Positions 5,173-5,827 of a stretch of 5,827 nt of DNA are shown in pieces. The notes under the pieces were generated by a model. The model ran no database searches and was not told the origin of the DNA. It saw nothing but the letters and a program-made list of their open reading frames with translations. The position numbers and the translations under genes are program-made. Position 1 is the stretch's first letter, and every line of letters starts with the position of its first letter. The stretch covers positions 12,386-18,212 of the forward strand of contig DCHG01000055.1 of the NCBI GenBank assembly GCA_002315595.1. The letters run 5' to 3'. The stretch comes from Clostridiales bacterium UBA1758. GTDB lineage: Bacteria > Bacillota > Clostridia > Oscillospirales > UBA1758.

Positions 5173-5827
5173 TATTTCTTCACCTCGATCAGATGGCCGG
5201 AGGTCTTCATAGCCTCGATGATGGCGTCCACCTGCTTTTCGCACTCGGCTTCGCTGCCCGCCTCACTCATGACGCGAAGCACAGGCTCGGTACCGCTCTT
5301 GCGGAGCAGCACGCGACCCGTGTCGCCCAACTCGGCGGTGCACTTTGCCACGGCGGCCTGCACAGCGGCATCCGCCAGAGTGCCGTCCTTGTCGTCCACC
5401 TTCACGTTCTTGAGCACCTGGGGATACATGGTCACATCCTGTGCCAAAATACTCAAAGGCAGATGGGTCTCGATCATCACGCTCATGAGCATGATGGCGG
5501 TGATGAGACCATCGCCGGTATGGGCATACTTGCGGAAGATCACGTGGCCGGACTGCTCGCCGCCGATGAGGTGGCCGTTGGCCTTCATGCTCTCATAGAC
5601 ATAGCGATCGCCCACGGCGGTCTTTTCATAGCCGATACCCGCCTTGTCCAGTGCTTTATACAGGCCGAAGTTGGACATGATGGTGGTCACCACGGTGTTG
5701 TTGGCAAGACCGCCATGCTCTTTCATATACTTGGCGCAGATATACATGATCTTGTCCCCGTTGACCACTTCGCCCCGCTCATCCACGGCCAGGCAGCGGT
5801 CGGCATCGCCGTCGAAGGCAAAGCCCA
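5172..5827 (-). CDS. glmM: Phosphoglucosamine mutase, 3' part (5' end outside window)
   Basis: The C-terminal 217 residues of an alpha-D-phosphohexomutase; the reading frame stays open to the window edge. GlmM converts glucosamine-6-phosphate to glucosamine-1-phosphate for UDP-GlcNAc and peptidoglycan synthesis. The visible part begins with the metal-binding loop FAFDGDADR next to the edge, so only the N-terminal domain with the phosphoserine is missing. It continues with GGEQSGH, the sugar-binding loop, and ends with RKSGTEPVLRV, the phosphate-binding loop of domain 4. The Glu-Gln-Ser sugar loop and the neighbouring amino-sugar genes favour glucosamine over phosphomannomutase/phosphoglucomutase substrates. 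It is the first visible gene of the operon and is translationally coupled to the next by TAATG. Internal GTG or ATG codons near 5786 are not the start, because the essential metal loop lies upstream of them. Confidence 0.92.
   Translation of the reverse strand, partial: GFAFDGDADRCLAVDERGEVVNGDKIMYICAKYMKEHGGLANNTVVTTIMSNFGLYKALDKAGIGYEKTAVGDRYVYESMKANGHLIGGEQSGHVIFRKYAHTGDGLITAIMLMSVMIETHLPLSILAQDVTMYPQVLKNVKVDDKDGTLADAAVQAAVAKCTAELGDTGRVLLRKSGTEPVLRVMSEAGSEAECEKQVDAIIEAMKTSGHLIEVKK

Noticed and set aside
5173..5244. N-terminal extension of the beta-helix protein by 24 residues
   Set aside because: The extension lies within the glmM coding region and reads as out-of-frame basic sequence. 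The ATG at 5172 has its own ribosome-binding site and the stop-start overlap.
3763..5598. 611-codon open frame on the plus strand opposite nagB, the acetyltransferase gene and glmM
   Set aside because: It is antisense to three clearly recognisable genes. Its product is a low-complexity string rich in His, Gly, Leu and Val, as expected from reading GC-ending codons backwards. It has no family motif and no ribosome-binding site of note.

Overview
The window looks like a commensal Clostridia genome (Oscillospiraceae/Ruminococcaceae-like). The grounds are strong Gram-positive ribosome-binding sites, TRTGnTAnAAT-type extended -10 boxes, a secreted DD-carboxypeptidase with S-layer-homology repeats, a BaiN/HI0933-type flavoprotein and a short NagB. 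The placement is an inference from gene content and style; there is no rRNA or other taxonomic marker. I see no tRNA, rRNA, CRISPR array, transposase or integrase. All non-coding gaps are under 140 bases.

Layout. Bases 1-139 hold a promoter region. An AAC(3)-family N-acetyltransferase follows (140-940, +). It converges, across a bidirectional terminator (948-971), on a secreted VanY/M15B carboxypeptidase with three C-terminal SLH repeats (978-2351, -). The carboxypeptidase diverges from a BaiN/HI0933 flavoprotein (2467-3672, +). Their shared 115-bp gap carries a perfect 12-bp inverted repeat whose two arms are matching, outward-facing extended -10 boxes. The flavoprotein ends inside a bidirectional terminator (3661-3692). 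On the other side, converging on it, is a minus-strand operon transcribed from the right edge: glmM (3' part only), a stand-alone GlmU-like left-handed beta-helix acetyltransferase, then nagB.

How the genes work together. The right-hand operon is an amino-sugar module. NagB interconverts glucosamine-6-P with fructose-6-P, GlmM makes glucosamine-1-P, and the small beta-helix protein keeps nearly all the acetyltransferase residues of GlmU but has no room for the uridylyltransferase half. It could therefore make GlcNAc-1-P for cell-wall precursors. The left half holds a wall-trimming enzyme and two genes with no obvious pathway link to each other.

The most notable anomaly is an abrupt change of codon style inside the flavoprotein gene near base 3550. 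Everything left of it uses many NCG, A- and T-ending codons. Everything right of it, including the last ~39 codons of the flavoprotein, uses GCC/TCC/AGC/CTG/GAC-type codons and is more GC-rich. This suggests either a recombination junction or a chimeric assembly joining two genomes at a conserved 3' end. Statements that left and right genes belong to one organism should be treated with caution.
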